Shown piece after piece: positions 1 to 11,847 of a DNA stretch of 64,000 nucleotides. The DNA lies in the NCBI GenBank assembly GCA_019055375.1, contig JAHQIW010007145.1:1-64000 (forward strand), written 5' to 3'. Positions within the stretch are counted from its first letter, which is position 1. Every line of letters begins with the position of its first letter. The notes under the pieces are model-generated. The model saw nothing but the letters and a program-made list of their open reading frames with translations. It was not told where the DNA came from and did not search any database. The position numbers and the translations under genes were made by a program. This stretch comes from Parelaphostrongylus tenuis (lineage: Eukaryota; Nematoda; Chromadorea; Rhabditida; Metastrongylidae).

Positions 1-433
1 CGGGGGGGGAAAGTGATAAAGATCTTATCACGTGCTGAATCAGGATGCTACATTTCCACACAAACTCGCCGTTCTTAGTTCAACTCGTAGTCTTGACATT
101 TAATAAATTAGATACTCTTCATGATCTACGCATGATATTTTCCCAACACCTGCCACTTATTCTAAACCAGTTAAGTACCTTAGGCGTAAGTCACGGAGCA
201 GAATGCCCTCAAACCACATTTTACATATCTAGAGCCTGATCAGAAGCACAACTTCTGAATTCTGATTCAAAATTCAACTTCTCTGGTTCGGAAATTCTAT
301 ATCATGTGTGTGGATATCTTCTCATTTTAGAAAAGGAGCATCATGAAATCTTATGATAGCCGATAAATAGCTCATATCCGTTTGTTTATGAATTTAATAG
401 GAATCTTGTTGCAAGACGCAGAAATAAAGCCAA
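1..433. other. No gene seen; window edge
   Basis: The window opens with a short G run (positions 2-9). I see no exon with convincing splice sites and no repeat shared with the rest of the window before the foldback element at 434. Confidence 0.5.
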
Positions 434-844
434 TACCTTCATTTCGAGTGCTTTATCATGACAACGCTCAAACTTCAATGTATTTGATTAATTATTATTT
501 GAGCCAACATGTCATGTGGTCTGGTAATTCTCTATTGTACAGCCTGTTATACGTGTTTCGACCTTACCAGTCTCGTCAGTCAGGCAGAACCCGTCGTCTT
601 TCAGTCTCTAAGCCAATCCTTTTTGGCTGCTCCATTCTTCCAGACTAAGAGGTGGCGAAGGCGAGCGATTTACACTCTAAGTTAGTGAAATTATCACCGA
701 ACTACATTTTAAGGTTAGACGTGTATCGAGCTCTACAAGAGCTCATTACCAGACCACATGACATGTTGGCTCAATTAATAATCATCAGACTATTGAGATA
801 TGAGCGTGCTCGGTCTTAATAAACACACTCGAAACGAAGGTGTA
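434..844. mobile_element. Long-TIR foldback element (family 2, copy 1)
   Basis: The left end (from 434) and the reverse complement of the right end (to 844) match for roughly 120 bp, including the shared core GAGCCAACATGTCATGTGGT and a CTCTTGTA/TACAAGAG segment followed by a TACACGTGTTTCGACC-like block. The element has no transposase reading frame and looks like a non-autonomous MITE or foldback element. Related copies lie at about 885-1115, 37010-37255 and 47138-47450. Confidence 0.75.
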
Positions 845-884
845 ATATTGTAATAATTACCAATAAACCAGCAATCGAGTGTAA

Positions 885-1115
885 AAATGCTGTAAGTTCA
901 GTGATAATGTCACTTGACTTAGAGTGTAAATTGCTCATCTTCGCTACTAATGTGGGAACTGGAACACCCACAGAGGTTCGGCTAAGAAGACTGAAAGACG
1001 ACGGGGTTCTGCCCGTTGACGAGATTGTAGTTCGAAACACGTGTATCGGGCTGTACAACAGCCTATTACCAGAACAAATGACATGATGGGTCAAATAATA
1101 ATTATGAGAGTCCAA
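885..1115. mobile_element. Partial family 2 foldback copy
   Basis: This is a half copy of the element at 434-844 in the opposite sense. It carries the GACGGGGTTCTGCCCG block, the GAAACACGTGTATCGGGCTG block and the ACATGATGGGTCAA core. Open frames over it are incidental. Confidence 0.65.
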
Positions 1116-1489
1116 ATAGTTTGGCGAATCACTGTTCGCGTAAATGTGAGGACGTTGCCTGACTCGCCCTTGGGTACGATGATCTATAAAATGTCGATAA
1201 TTCAGAGCAATTTTTCGAAGTTTGCGCTCCATTTTCATCAGGATTGGAATTCATCTCTGTATTTTCTTCAACAACCACATCTCTGTATCCTAACACATAT
1301 ACGTGTATCCCAGAACCCATTACGGAAATAAGTATTCTTCCTATAGCGAGATATCTCTTGTGCTAAAAAACATATTCTTACAACAAGCAAAATATGTCAC
1401 GGACACTCAAGTCGCTTCCACATTCACATTAACTAGAAAGTTAACACTGCAGCGTAGTGTTCAGGAGTGCACGGCAATGTTTAAATAGG

Positions 1490-3930
1490 TTGGTTTGACC
1501 TCTCGCTCAAAGTCCACCAAATACTTAATCCTTCCAAGGTTGCTAAGCAATATTGACGTGATACATCGGTATCACCTGTGTCACCTGTCGTTCCGTTGAT
1601 CGTCGAATAACTCGAGCGGGTAACAGCAACACTTCCATTTTTCCCTATTGCGTGGAGGAAGTAGCCCATTGGTCCTCGTAGCTCTAGGGATTCGCTGAAC
1701 GTCATATTTTTCTTCTATACTTTTCGTGAAAAAATCCGGACCATCGTGTCGGTAGTCTTCTGTAAAGCGCTGATAATCCGAAGAATTCAGTCGGTAACGG
1801 CTCTCATCCATCGGTTGTCGTTGAAGCGCATCACGTGTCCGGCCCATCTTCTTTTCTATATCCTGGCCTACAGAACGACGTCTCTGATTTTCGATCTTTG
1901 ACGTAAGGTCGGAACATCAGATCTCTTTCTTACATTTGCGATATACGGGATACTCCTAACATCGACCTTTGGACTGCGCGTTCAATAACGCCAAGTAATC
2001 TTTCATCCTGCTTATGTAGCGACTACGTTTCTGCTGCATACGTTGGGAAAGGTTAATCGTTCGACTCGAAAAAGTGGGCACGGAGACGGATGTACTTTGT
2101 CCTCTCCACTACATCTTCATGCTCTTGAACGTTCCCAAGCCGCTCGTTTCCTCCTGCTCAACTCTGTAGCTAGGTCGTTCATTATGATGAATTTTTGAAC
2201 CTAGATAGATGTAACTGGAGCATTCGGAGATGTTCGTTCCGTTGAGCGTGAATAGGGCATTCAAAAACTATCCGTTCCCTCATGAACAGCATTTTCGTTA
2301 AATTAAGTTGAAGACCAATCTTTCCAAGGCGTTGTCGGAATCGGTCAACATGAACTACGCTTGGCTGATAGTTATGAGGGCGATATCATCAGCAAAGCGA
2401 AAGTAGTTCAATTGTCGACCGTCAGTTTCCACTCCCATATCGTCCCATTCTAATGTTCACATGACAAATTTAAGGGTGGCAGTAAATTATTTAGCGAAAT
2501 TGTATCGCCTTGTGAAATCCCTCTTCTTACGTCGATGGTGATTTGTTGCAGAATGAGATATTTTGGTCGTGAAATCTGTATTAAGCTCACGAAGGATCAT
2601 TATGTACCAAGTAGACGCCCTTTATCCAGGACCTCTATGTTCTCTTCTGTTTCCACTGCTTCAAAGGTTTTCTTCAGATCGATGAAAGTGAGACAGAACA
2701 ATAGTTTCTACTTTCGTGAAACTCAATTAGTCTTGTAATCGTGTGGATAAGGTCCATGGTACTAAATCCTTTCCGGAACCTTGCCTGTTCGCATGGCTGA
2801 CCGACGTGTCACTCCATTCATTCCATTCTAGTTCGTAGGTCCCAATGTGACGTTCTTCTATGTCCAATTTTCGCGTTAAAATCTTCGACGATGACTTAGA
2901 AGAATGTATGATCTTCTCTGAAGATTTTTTCGAGGTCCATATAGAACGCTTCGACTTCGTCTTCGTCGTAGCTTGATGTTGGTGCTCAAGCAACGAGAAT
3001 GGTCAAAGCCGGCATAGAACCACATCGTTTCAACCGTAATCGTCCGATACGGGTTGTTAGTTGTTCGAACGAATCAATGCTCACGGTCAAATTCGATTTG
3101 ACGAGGACGCCAACGCCGCCGACACCTCTGCTATCGCATGTTCCAAGAAACAGTTCTTCTCCGTTGTCATAAACAGCGTTAAAAGGATGGCGTCTTCCCA
3201 TCTTAGCCAGATCAATGACATCGTACCTTATCTTCTTGCTTAGATAGATCTTCTACAGCGGATTCGTGAGCAAGGGTTCTTGCATTGTAAGTACAGATCG
3301 TCATTTAAGTCCGTCTCTATCTTGACAGTCAAATTTGGCGCTAAGATTTTAGCAGCCTCTCCGAACTCGACCTACCTGGCGCTGCCGTACCAAAGGCTCC
3401 TTCGGGGTCAGGAGGCCCATATTTGTTGCTGTTTTTAGCAATTTGATTCCCAACGTATAGCTTGCTAGGCTCTAAACGTGGAGGCTGGCTACTCACTAGC
3501 TTGACAGTCTTTCTCGGAGAAGCGGGAGGAGCTTATTTGTTGGACACGACTCCTAACCGCCTCCCATGCGCTTCCCAGCTGCTTTATTGCAGGATTTTGG
3601 CCGACTTGACTCGAAGAAATAGAGTTTTGTCAAGTCAGCGCTGCAGAAGCAGGAAGCTTATCTCCTGAATACACCTGCGTCTCTGAGAAGCACACGGTCG
3701 CTTTTGGTTAGCGTTTATTCCCCTATCCACCACCTGGGGACGCGCCGCGTGCCCACGCGGACTAACCAGGCGGGATTCCTTAAAGAGGGAGATTCGGGGA
3801 TAGATCGGGGGCCACTACAAATCATTGTGCATGTCAATCTCGCATGAATCACCTTCCCTGATGCTAGATAAAGTCGGATCCATGACGCATCAATAAACAA
3901 TTGACTAACGCCGGCGACTTTACCTTTCAA
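1490..3930 (-). pseudogene. Degenerate RTE-type non-LTR retrotransposon
   Basis: Read on the minus strand, this is an endonuclease/reverse-transcriptase retroelement of the RTE class with many stops and frameshifts. From about 3201 downward comes an apurinic-endonuclease segment (GEELFLGTCDSRGVGGVGVL, then FEQLTTRIGRLRLKRCG). Around 2820-2720 the reading jumps straight from mid-endonuclease to a reverse-transcriptase segment (RFRKGFSTMD-like), so the endonuclease-RT linker has been lost. A catalytic-type FADD box is readable at about 2381-2398. The C-terminus is at 1847-1581 (DFFTKSIEEKYDVQR, ending near 1490). Sequence from about 3350 to 3930 looks like the 5' part of the same element. It is not functional. 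The family assignment is firm from motifs; exact ends are estimates. Confidence 0.85.
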
Positions 3931-4456
3931 ACTGAGAGAGACTTTCTTCGAACTTTGGTATCAATAAATAATATATTTACATCTCAAAGCCTTATGTTGA
4001 TCAGCACATGCGAGATTGGTAATAGCACTTTAGTCGTGGCACTGATCATAGTAGCAGTCCGATGGTTGGCGTTTCCCACAACAGCCTTCTTCAGAGCCTG
4101 GACCAAGCCAGAGCTACAACTACTACTATTACGAGTTCAACGTTAACTGCTCACGATGTCTTTGAGCTTTACTCTTCATTCTTGTCCTTCAAGAAAACGC
4201 AAGCAATATTGAGCCGCCGACTATGCACACTTCCAACAGTGCAGGAAAAGCCAACAATATTAGTGATAGTGAATCCGTTCCTCCTACCTCGAAATTTTAC
4301 GTGTACGAAGCATAAGCAATGAGTTTCCGTGAGGACTACCAGCAAAAGGCTCTTCGAGATCGAATGCTGAGCCCTCTTTACATAAGAGAGTCATTGCCCA
4401 GTTCTCAAGAGCGAAAATCTATTAGCCACGGCATGCTTCAGTAACTCCAAATTTAA
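3931..4456. other. Repeat-derived spacer without a gene
   Basis: A fragment at about 4080-4105 carries the 'CTTCTTCAGAGCCTGGA' motif that marks family 1 inverted-repeat elements in this window. No exon with two splice signals is visible. Confidence 0.4.
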
Positions 4457-4657
4457 TTCTCGAGCCACATACGAGATGTTATAATATTCTTTATTCAACA
4501 GCTGACGTTTCGGCAGTACGCTTTCTTCAGAGCCTGGAAAGGTCAAGTGTCTACAATCCACAACAACTGTAGACCTTTTCAGGCTCTGAAGAATGCGAAT
4601 TGCCGGAACTGTTATTGACTAAAGAATATTATAACACCTCGTGTCTGACTTGAGAAG
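4457..4657. mobile_element. Palindromic family 1 MITE
   Basis: This is a near-perfect palindrome of about 200 bp. The left arm starts TTCTCGAG and contains GTTATAATATTCTTTATTCAAC and ACGTTTCGGCAGT. The right arm is its reverse complement, ending ACACCTCGTGTCTGACTTGAGAA. The central arms meet at AGAGCCTGGAAAGGTC / GACCTTTTCAGGCTCTG. It has no coding sequence and would form a long hairpin in RNA. Confidence 0.8.
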
Positions 4658-4854
4658 AAAATTTGGAAATATTGAAGCATGTTGACGCTAATAGATAGTT
4701 TGTCTCAGAAGTTGAATGATGACTCTATAATGTAGCGAGACGTCAGCAAGGAAAACTCGAACAGCCTTTGTTGGTGTCCTCATGGATACTCACTGCTTGT
4801 GACTTCGTGCATGTAAAATTCATAGTAGAAAAAACTCTAAACTTGTCTACAATT

Positions 4855-4966
4855 GTTGTAGATTGGAGACGATTTGACTTTTTTAGGCTTTGAAGAAGAC
4901 GAACTACCGAAACGTCAGCTGTTGAATAAAGATTATTATAACACCTCGTGTTTGACTTGAGAAAAA
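4855..4966. mobile_element. Solo arm of family 1 MITE
   Basis: This single right arm is related to the element at 4457-4657 (GGCTTTGAAGAAGACGAAC, CGAAACGTCAGCTGTTGAAT, then ATTATAACACCTCGTG and TTGACTTGAGAA). Confidence 0.7.
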
Positions 4967-5139
4967 ATGAGGAGTCACTATTCAATTCTAGCCTCATTTT
5001 TGCTAGCAATTCTTTATTACCTCATATATTTCTGGTAACCATCTAGTAGCTCATAATGGCAACAACAAATTATCACTTTGATACATTTGCCTGATAGAGA
5101 TATTCACTGGAATCTACCTACACATCACTGAGCGTTATG

Positions 5140-5740
5140 TTAGGTCGTTCCATAAGTTTTAATATTAGAGCAATAAACATCGAATTTATCAATTAGCATT
5201 AACTAAAATTGCATGAATTGTGTCGTTTAACTGTGCATTTTCTTGCGTACATTTTGATGTAGAACTTGTCTATACTCGCCTTGAGATGTAGCTGTCTTGA
5301 AATTTGATTCTTTTGCTACTTCGCACGAATGGCGTGTTGGGGAAAATGCTAGTATAGAGGCGCTCAAGATTAATGGAGCATTGGACGATGATACGGTTGC
5401 AGAAAGGTAGCCCGGTAAGTGGTTTGTGAAGTTATAGCTGGAGAGAACAGTCTGGAGAATCAGCAGCAGCGCTTGAGCCGTCCACAAGAAGCTCCCATCA
5501 TTCTCGCACGCCACTTCACTAGCACTTTCCCCTACGTGACGTTCGTGCATGAGTAGCTAGTAAATTTGTCATCATGTTACCAAGACAGTTTCATCTTAAA
5601 GCGAGTATAAGCAAATCTGCATTCCAAAATGTTTAAAAGAAAATGTGCAACTGAACGACACAAAACCATAAAGTTTTGAATACTTCTGATTAATAACTGG
5701 TGTTTATTGCTTCAGTGCCAAAACTTATGAAGCGACCTAA
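5140..5740. mobile_element. Mariner-type MITE with about 100-bp TIRs
   Basis: The left end TTAGGTCGTTCCATAAGTTTT and the reverse complement of the right end (TTAGGTCGCTTCATAAGTTTT) match. Similarity continues inward for about 100 bp, including GCAATAAACA, TTGTGTCGTT and the GTGCATTTTC block. The TIR style is that of mariner elements. The 300-bp interior keeps a 107-codon open frame on the minus strand, but no transposase motif is visible in it, so I treat it as a non-autonomous deletion derivative. A solo end of the same family lies at about 58712-58765. Confidence 0.75.
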
Positions 5741-6284
5741 TATTTCAGAATATTACCAAGAGCACATGCTAGGCAATCTTATTATTGAAAACACATCTTG
5801 TGGATACAGTTTGCAGTGGCTCTGTCTACCAGCTAATAACACATAACCCCACATCATTTTTCAGCCGCTCTGCGACGAGAGGTAGTGTCTAATCACATGT
5901 AGGTTATGGAACTAGATACAACTGGTTTGAACTTTGCTGCAAGCATATTGTGCTGGTTTTCTGTTAGTGGAAAATTTTAAACCTTATCTAATACCTAAAG
6001 ATGCCCTAGTTGTTCGAGCTACTGTAGCTGCTTCTGTCTCAGTTGAGTCGATGATTTTCTTCGAACAGGTGGAAGAAGCGAGACAGAGCGATCTATTGCA
6101 CTCTCATGATACATTACTGAGTCTTGTTGTCATGTGGAGGTGATCAATAGTACTAAATGCTATTTGCAACACAGCTTGGGCAGATGGCTGTTCCTTTCTC
6201 AATGTTCACCATTCCTGTTTAGGATCAAATGTTATTCTTTTCCTATTTAACAGCTTATAGCGTTTGTATGATGTTCCAAATATA

Positions 6285-6935
6285 TGCCAAATGAGGTAGA
6301 GTGATGTACAAAGCTTTCGCGTCAGGCGGGACTAGAACTCGTATTTCACTCTTTTCGGTAATGCGTGCTCTCTCCGTTACACTACTGACGCCCATTTTGC
6401 ACATCGCTCTTTCTACTCCACAGCGCATCTAACTGTCAACCGCCAGCCGTCAACGGCCTGGCCCGGGTAGTCAGTTTCGTCATTGAACCCAGTCACGCTG
6501 GCAGATATTGGGAATTATTCATCAAATGTTATTCTTTTCTTAGCACGCTTTCCCGGAATGAGTGGGGTGCGGGTTCTAGTCCCAACTGACGCGAACGTTT
6601 TGCACATCACTCTACATCAATGGGTATATAGTTGGAACATCATATCACCGCTATAAGCGGTCAAATAAAAAAAAAGAATAACATTTGAACTATAATGGCC
6701 AATATATGTCAGCGTGACTGGGTTCAATGTTGAGACCGACTACCCGGGCAAGGCCGTTGACAGCTGGCGGCTGACAGATAGAGACGTTGTAACGTCGAAA
6801 GAATGATGTGCAAAATGGGCGTCAGTATTGTAACGGATAGAGCACCGCATTCCCGGAGAGAGTGGGGTGCGGGTTCTAGTCCCAACTGACGCGAAAGTTT
6901 TTGCACATCACTCTACATCAATGAGTATATACCTG
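6285..6935. repeat. Inverted pair of tRNA-derived SINEs (family A)
   Basis: There is a full copy on the minus strand at about 6295-6515, a 3' fragment on plus at about 6545-6625, and a full plus copy at about 6700-6932. Each tRNA-like part shows an A-box-like GTCAGTANTGTAACGGA and a B-box-like GGGTTCTAGTCCC, and ends in a shared tail TTGCACATCACTCTACATCA. A second conserved block (CAGCGTGACTGGGTTCAATG ... CTACCCGGGC) precedes the tRNA part in the full copies. These are SINE relics, not functional tRNA genes. Confidence 0.75.
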
Positions 6936-6949
6936 TAGGATGTTTACGA

Positions 6950-7182
6950 ACAACGAATAGGAAGCAAATTGGGCGATAGTTGCCGAAATCGTGAAGGTAT
7001 GCTTTTTGGATTAATACCAAGACCAGTGTGCTGATAAGAAATGGTGCGAAGTTTTGTAAGTGTTCAGGTCCTATCCAATCCAGAACGCATGTACTTTGCG
7101 TTGTTCCACTATTCGTCGACAAGATAGACGTCGAAAATTCGAAGAGAGAGAGTCGATAGGACGACATATTCATTTTCTTCAT
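6950..7182 (-). pseudogene. RTE reverse-transcriptase fragment
   Basis: On the minus strand this reads a reverse-transcriptase piece. The line DWIGPEHLQNFAPFLISTL runs into a DFGNYRPICFL segment, which corresponds to the 'GPE.L......GNYRPI.LL' finger region of RTE elements. The intervening part of the domain has been lost. It is a separate insertion from the element at 1490-3930. Confidence 0.75.
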
Positions 7183-7495
7183 TCTATATGAGGATAGGCG
7201 GATATAGCTAGTAGGGACTCCACGTAAGAGCGATTTATTCCGTTATCTTCCTGGATAATATAACACTTCCATGCAAGCAGTCATAAAAGTTTGATAAATG
7301 AGAAAGTTTCGATGGACTTTGCAATGCTTTTCTCAGCACCTGCAATTTTGGCGAGAACTCTCTCTCCTCTTTCTTTAACCGCTAAAGACGATGAATACCA
7401 CCTGAGGTACACGATTGTCTAAAGGTCTTTCTCGCTGCATAGAAGTTTTCTCCTAGAAATTTGGTACTCATTCAAATGTTTAAATCCTGCGATTC
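7183..7495. other. No gene seen
   Basis: This is the flank between the RTE fragment and the candidate exons at 7496. A pyrimidine-rich stretch lies near 7345-7375. I see no supported feature. Confidence 0.4.
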
Positions 7496-7700
7496 TTATG
7501 AAATGTTCGGTTTTAAAAGAAAAAACCTTTGATTACGCTGCAGCAGCGGACATAACATTATGTTCACATCAATTTTCTTCATTTGCTCTGCTGGGGCTTT
7601 GATATGGCTCTTCCCTAAAGTTTCATTAGCTGTTAAATAGTTCAAATCGCTAGAATTTTGATAAAGCATTTGATTTTTCATAAGGTTATCACAGAGCACT
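7496..7700 (-). CDS. Candidate terminal exon, unknown protein
   Basis: On the minus strand a T-rich acceptor (TCTTTTTTCGCCCTTAG) ends just above 7700. It is followed by an open frame of about 66 codons to a stop at 7496, containing SSDLNYLTANETLGKSHIKA and PAEQMKKIDVNIMLCPLLQ. The composition is protein-like with no transposon motif. The exon starts one base into a codon, so the preceding exon must leave two bases. The exon at 7778-7988 can supply that only from weak donors (GTTCGT or GTGCAA). I do not recognise the product. Confidence 0.4.
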
Positions 7701-7777
7701 CTAAGGGCGAAAAAAGATCACATTTTACGCTTAAAATGTTACCTCACGTTTGGGCGTCATAGGCGGTCCATTGGTAA

Positions 7778-7988
7778 TTATAGGTAAAGTTCATATGTCA
7801 GAGGTATTTCATCGTTGCACAAAGAATGGAATATTACGAATGAACTCTTAACAAAGATTTTCAATATAAGTAGTGGTTGCTTTTCTTGAATTCCTTCATT
7901 TTCAACGGTAATACCACGTGCCTGTAAAAAATTAACGAACTTCCAGCTCCAATTGTACATTTGTATCGCCTGTCTCCAAAAAAGTAGC
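7778..7988 (-). CDS. Candidate exon, unknown protein
   Basis: On the minus strand a strong acceptor (GATGTGTTTTCAG) lies immediately above 7988. The exon reads LLFWRQAIQMYNWSWKFVNF, continues through ARGITVENEGIQEKQPLL and reaches a stop at 7778. Trp-rich hydrophobic and charged stretches alternate. Together with 7496-7700 it could form the 3' end of one minus-strand gene, but the joining donor is uncertain and the frame could instead end here. There is no recognisable domain. Confidence 0.4.
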
Positions 7989-8649
7989 CTGAAAACACAT
8001 CGCTTAGAACTAAAGTTTTCTGATAGAGGTCTGTGTGAAGGTAATTCTAATATGTTGTTAAAGTAAGTGTAGAAGAGCGCGCGTTCATCATCGCGTGTAT
8101 GGTACTTCCCCTTTCAGCCTCCATATTCAAAAAGACTTATTTTTCGTTCTTTCTAGACATTTTAATATTTATTCGACAGCTTGAATCTTAAAATTTGAAG
8201 GGTGCTTTTTTTTGAAGGTGGTGCTCTAATAGTGCAAAGAAATGTTTTCTAACACTTGAGTATCTTTTAATGAACAAAGCTTTTCCTCAAAAACTCCAGC
8301 AATCCTTCACCAGTACAAATCTCGGTAAATTCAAATGTGTTCTTAGTTTTCCTAGAAATCTTTTTATTGCGCTGTGACCCTAAAATTAAGACTGCACTGC
8401 ATATGCGACGCGTATGCCTTCCACCGGTTTATGGATGGATATTGTATCATTGGCATTGAGCCGTTGCATTCAATAGCCAGTCGATAGCTCAAAATTTGAG
8501 GACTTCAATGTTGTGCTTGCCTTTTGATAAAAATTCTCTTCATGACTGTAACATCAGGAATAATAGTGTATTGCACATCTGAGTATTTTTCGCTAAACAC
8601 AGCTTTTCTCTCAGGCCTTTATACCCATTCGATAGCCAAGATCGATTAT

Positions 8650-8846
8650 GAGAATATGGCTCGTTTTTGAGAAATTCTTAGTGCGTCTTTACAGCTGGAA
8701 GAATACTGGGTTTTACACTCAGCGCTTACCGCACGCCACGTGTAGACTGCGCTGCTCGATTGACGCGGCGCCGAGTGTGAAACTCAATAATATTTTAGCT
8801 GTGATAACGCATTGAAACGTTCTTCTCAAAAAGCGAGCCTCTCATT
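8650..8846. repeat. Palindromic element with about 75-bp arms
   Basis: The left arm (8650-8724: GGCTCGTTTTTGAGAA, ACAGCTG, TTTTACACTCAGC) is the imperfect reverse complement of the right arm (8770-8846: GAGTGTGAAACTCAATAATA, TTAGCTGTGAT, TTCTCAAAAAGCGAGCC). About 45 bp of GC-rich spacer separates them. It is non-coding and MITE-like. Confidence 0.65.
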
Positions 8847-8971
8847 GAGGATGTTGAGGTGTGTGCTATCAGAAGGTTATCGTTACCGGTTTTTCAAAAC
8901 ACGCTCCAATAATACTCTAGCGTCCAGAACATAATTTTATTTCTCACTCGCTTTTCTTCTAAATTTTTACC

Positions 8972-9381
8972 ATGAATATAAATCGCTGGAAGCACGAAAA
9001 GCATACCAGCGTGCAGGGAATTTCCTGCACTATCAGAATCCACGTTTCTATCTAAAGCTTGTATCAATGAGGTAAAAAGTCCTCAATAAAATAACAATTG
9101 TTATTGCCATTTTAACGCGCAGCGTGATAGATCACTTCCGAGTTACGCGATAGATCAAACAATCACCATACTAACTAACAAGTTTTTGATGTGACTTCCC
9201 TTCACATTTTACTCAGCTACAAACCCTTCGAGGAGGCGAACCGCTTTTGTTTGAAATATTGTTTTTCACCTGAGGATTTGTTCTGCCGCACCGGCAGAAA
9301 CTTGAGGTAAAAATGTGGACTCTGATGCTACCGAAAATTGTCTACACGCTTATATGCTTTTCGTGCTTTCAACGATTCATT
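8972..9381. repeat. Inverted-repeat element, about 410 bp
   Basis: The arms 8972-9043 and 9313-9381 are inverted copies. The left has CGCTGGAAGCACGAAAAGCA then CAGCGTGCAG; the right ends CTACACGCTTATATGC, TTTTCGTGCTTTCAACG. Inside are two small hairpins, TGCAGGGAATTTCCTGCA at about 9012-9029 and TTCTGCCG/CGGCAGAA at about 9280-9300. It has no reading frame and is MITE-like. Confidence 0.65.
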
Positions 9382-9855
9382 TTCTGACCAATGTTTCCAT
9401 AATGACGATGTTCTGAGCTTTTATTCAAGCAGGTTGTTCCTTACGCGCTTAGAATTCTTCCACTATCCATAAGAATTCAACCTTTTCTCACTCACGTCAA
9501 CTTTGAATTGCTGGAACTAAACGAATTACTGATATAAACTTAGTTAGAGTGAGAGTTTTTGATAGACAAATATCTAATGCAGCATGCGTGATAATTTATC
9601 GTAAATTATAAGTTGTTCTCTAATTTTTATTTACTATGGTAACTCTTAGGTCTTGATTAAAATTAGGGAAGAGCGAAACTAAAGATTATCCTTGTGATCC
9701 CCTTTGCACAATGCAATACAATTGATTGAATGCCAGATTCAGTACGATTGCGCAGTAAACTAGAGAATTCTTTACAGAGAAAAGTATATCTGAATCAAAA
9801 GCACATGAGCGAGTAGAGATAACCTTATTCTATCGAAATAATACAAGACTTTCAG
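9382..9855. other. No gene seen
   Basis: AT-rich sequence without paired splice signals or repeat arms that I can match elsewhere in the window. Confidence 0.35.
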
Positions 9856-9955
9856 TGATTTTTGCCAAACGAGGAAGAAAACCTCAATGAAACAGCGAAA
9901 ATCGCGCAATCCGCTCTCGGTGTATCAATTTCTACAGCCGTTCGTTGGGGGTTAA
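9856..9955 (+). CDS. Candidate terminal exon, unknown protein
   Basis: A good acceptor (ATACAAGACTTTCAG) ends at 9855. It is followed by one base and then 32 codons to a TAA, reading DFCQTRKKTSMKQRKSRNPL then SVYQFLQPFVGG. The stretch is basic and has no known domain. No upstream partner exon was found, so this is a weak call. Confidence 0.25.
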
Positions 9956-11063
9956 GTCTTTTTTACGAACTTTTTGCAATGCTTTTGAATTGAACGCGAG
10001 TTGACGGTTATCTGCGGTCGGTGTAACTATACGTCTGAATAGTAACTCAAAGGTTTGTAAAGAAGAAAGTGTCTCACTGACATTCGAACTCTCAACTTTT
10101 ACAGCGTTACCGTGAAGATTTTGGATGAGCTCACCGTATTCCTTGTCGATGTTCTCAATAACGGTGTTTTCCTATGACCAAACTGTTCATTCGAGTAGAT
10201 ACCAACTTGTGGTGGCTTTGGGATTCGATATCTGACCTCAGCGGCTTTTCATTCTTCCCGTGAAAGGTGAATTGTGTGTCAATGAGGAGATGGTGTGATC
10301 ACTTATGAAGTTTCAGGACGTTAGAGACATCAGTTGAGCAAAAGCTTCAGTTTGTTAAGATGTGACATATTTCATCTTAGTGCCTTTATTGAGATACTGT
10401 CACGGTCTGAGTTATTATTACAAGTAATCAAGGACAAACACTATACTTCATTACAACTAAAGCACTCTTTTTTCGGATAAAATAACTGCAATATTTTCTA
10501 TTACAGTTATAATTGAATTTAGTAAGGCATTTCGATTGTTATACTGATGTGTTCGAACAAAGTCGCGTACTCTGCAAATCGACTGATCTGAGTTGATAAC
10601 GACTCTTTATCATTTTCCGGCTGCTTGTTTGTTTCGAAGAATCTTTGAGTTGTAATTTATTTCCATCCAATCAATATCTTATCTAATGCTTGCCGGCTTG
10701 AGAAGGTGTTCTCTACAGCTAGTGGTTTACAAAAGAAATGTTGAGACGAGTTTCTCTTATAAATATGTGATTACTGGCGTTTTATAGGGTACAAACTGCA
10801 GGGCATGATGCTGTCGAGGACGATATCGAAATATTTATGATGTATTTAATCGTGGTCTTGTGACACTTCGGACTTAGATTTGAAAAACCTTTTCCGTTAT
10901 AGTAAAGAGAATGTATAGATCGGTATTCACATCTATTGTGAGCATTCCATCACTTTTTGCATTCAGTTCACTTCCTCACAACCATAATTCGTGAAGGTCT
11001 TCGAACTTTTCGCTTGTGAGATGTTGTTAGATGTTGCTTGAGAACCATCGTTTTTATAAAATC
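9956..11063. other. Long gene-poor stretch
   Basis: No exon with two splice sites, no transposon motif and no inverted repeat was recognised here. It is probably intergenic or intronic. Confidence 0.35.
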
Positions 11064-11246
11064 TTATTTTGACCGTTGGTCGGCGATTCTTTCTGCACTC
11101 CTAAGGCAGCCGGATCGATCGCTCCTACTTGGACTCCAGAGATGAGCTGGTGACGCGATCGGTCTAGCTTTAGAGTCATCACCATTAGTGCATGAAGAGT
11201 GGAAAAGTGCAGAATCCACTGCTTCTATAGAGATCTCTAAACTCAT
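11064..11246 (-). CDS. Candidate small ORF or first exon
   Basis: A 60-codon minus-strand frame starts at ATG 11246 and stays open to 11064. It is GC-richer than its flanks and rich in Ser and Arg (HLWSPSRSDRSGCLRSAERI). No signal peptide or domain is visible. A possible donor (AGTCCAA then GTAGGA) lies inside. Strand and reality are uncertain. Confidence 0.25.
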   Translation of the reverse strand: MSLEISIEAVDSALFHSSCTNGDDSKARPIASPAHLWSPSRSDRSGCLRSAERIADQRSK

Positions 11247-11847
11247 GTGTGCCAGCTAAATCTTACAAGGATATTTTTTGGAAATATGCTTTATTCAAGT
11301 TCTGATTCGACTGGTCTAAACTGTCGATCGATCTACAATACGCCAGTTGCACTCTGTCTGCGATCTTTCACTATTTGCATCATTCTTAGGTGGTACAAAA
11401 AATTCGTGTACCTGAAGCTACATTAGTGACCACCTTTTTCTAGAAAATTTACATGTATATCGATTTGTGTAAATGAGTGCTCCTGCAATTTACTTCGACT
11501 CTAGCTTGGTTGATGGTTTCCTGTATAGATTCTTTCATTGTTGTTCATATCGAAGAATCAATAAACACAAGAGATAACGTAATGGCTAGTGATGCACGAT
11601 ATTGAGAAGAATTGTTTTGCCCTCTTCCGCCACACTCTCATATGACTCCACATGGGAACGTCTTACCTCGGCCATCACCAAAATCGCAAGTAGCAGTTAA
11701 CCCATTCAGCAAGTATGAAATTAGTCACTTACGATTCTATTGCGAATTCCTCAGAAACCATCTGATCATTTAACTACCCAACCACCCTTCCCTATCACCT
11801 CAGAAACAGAATGCTTTGCTGCAATTGTTGTCAATACCGGAAGCCAT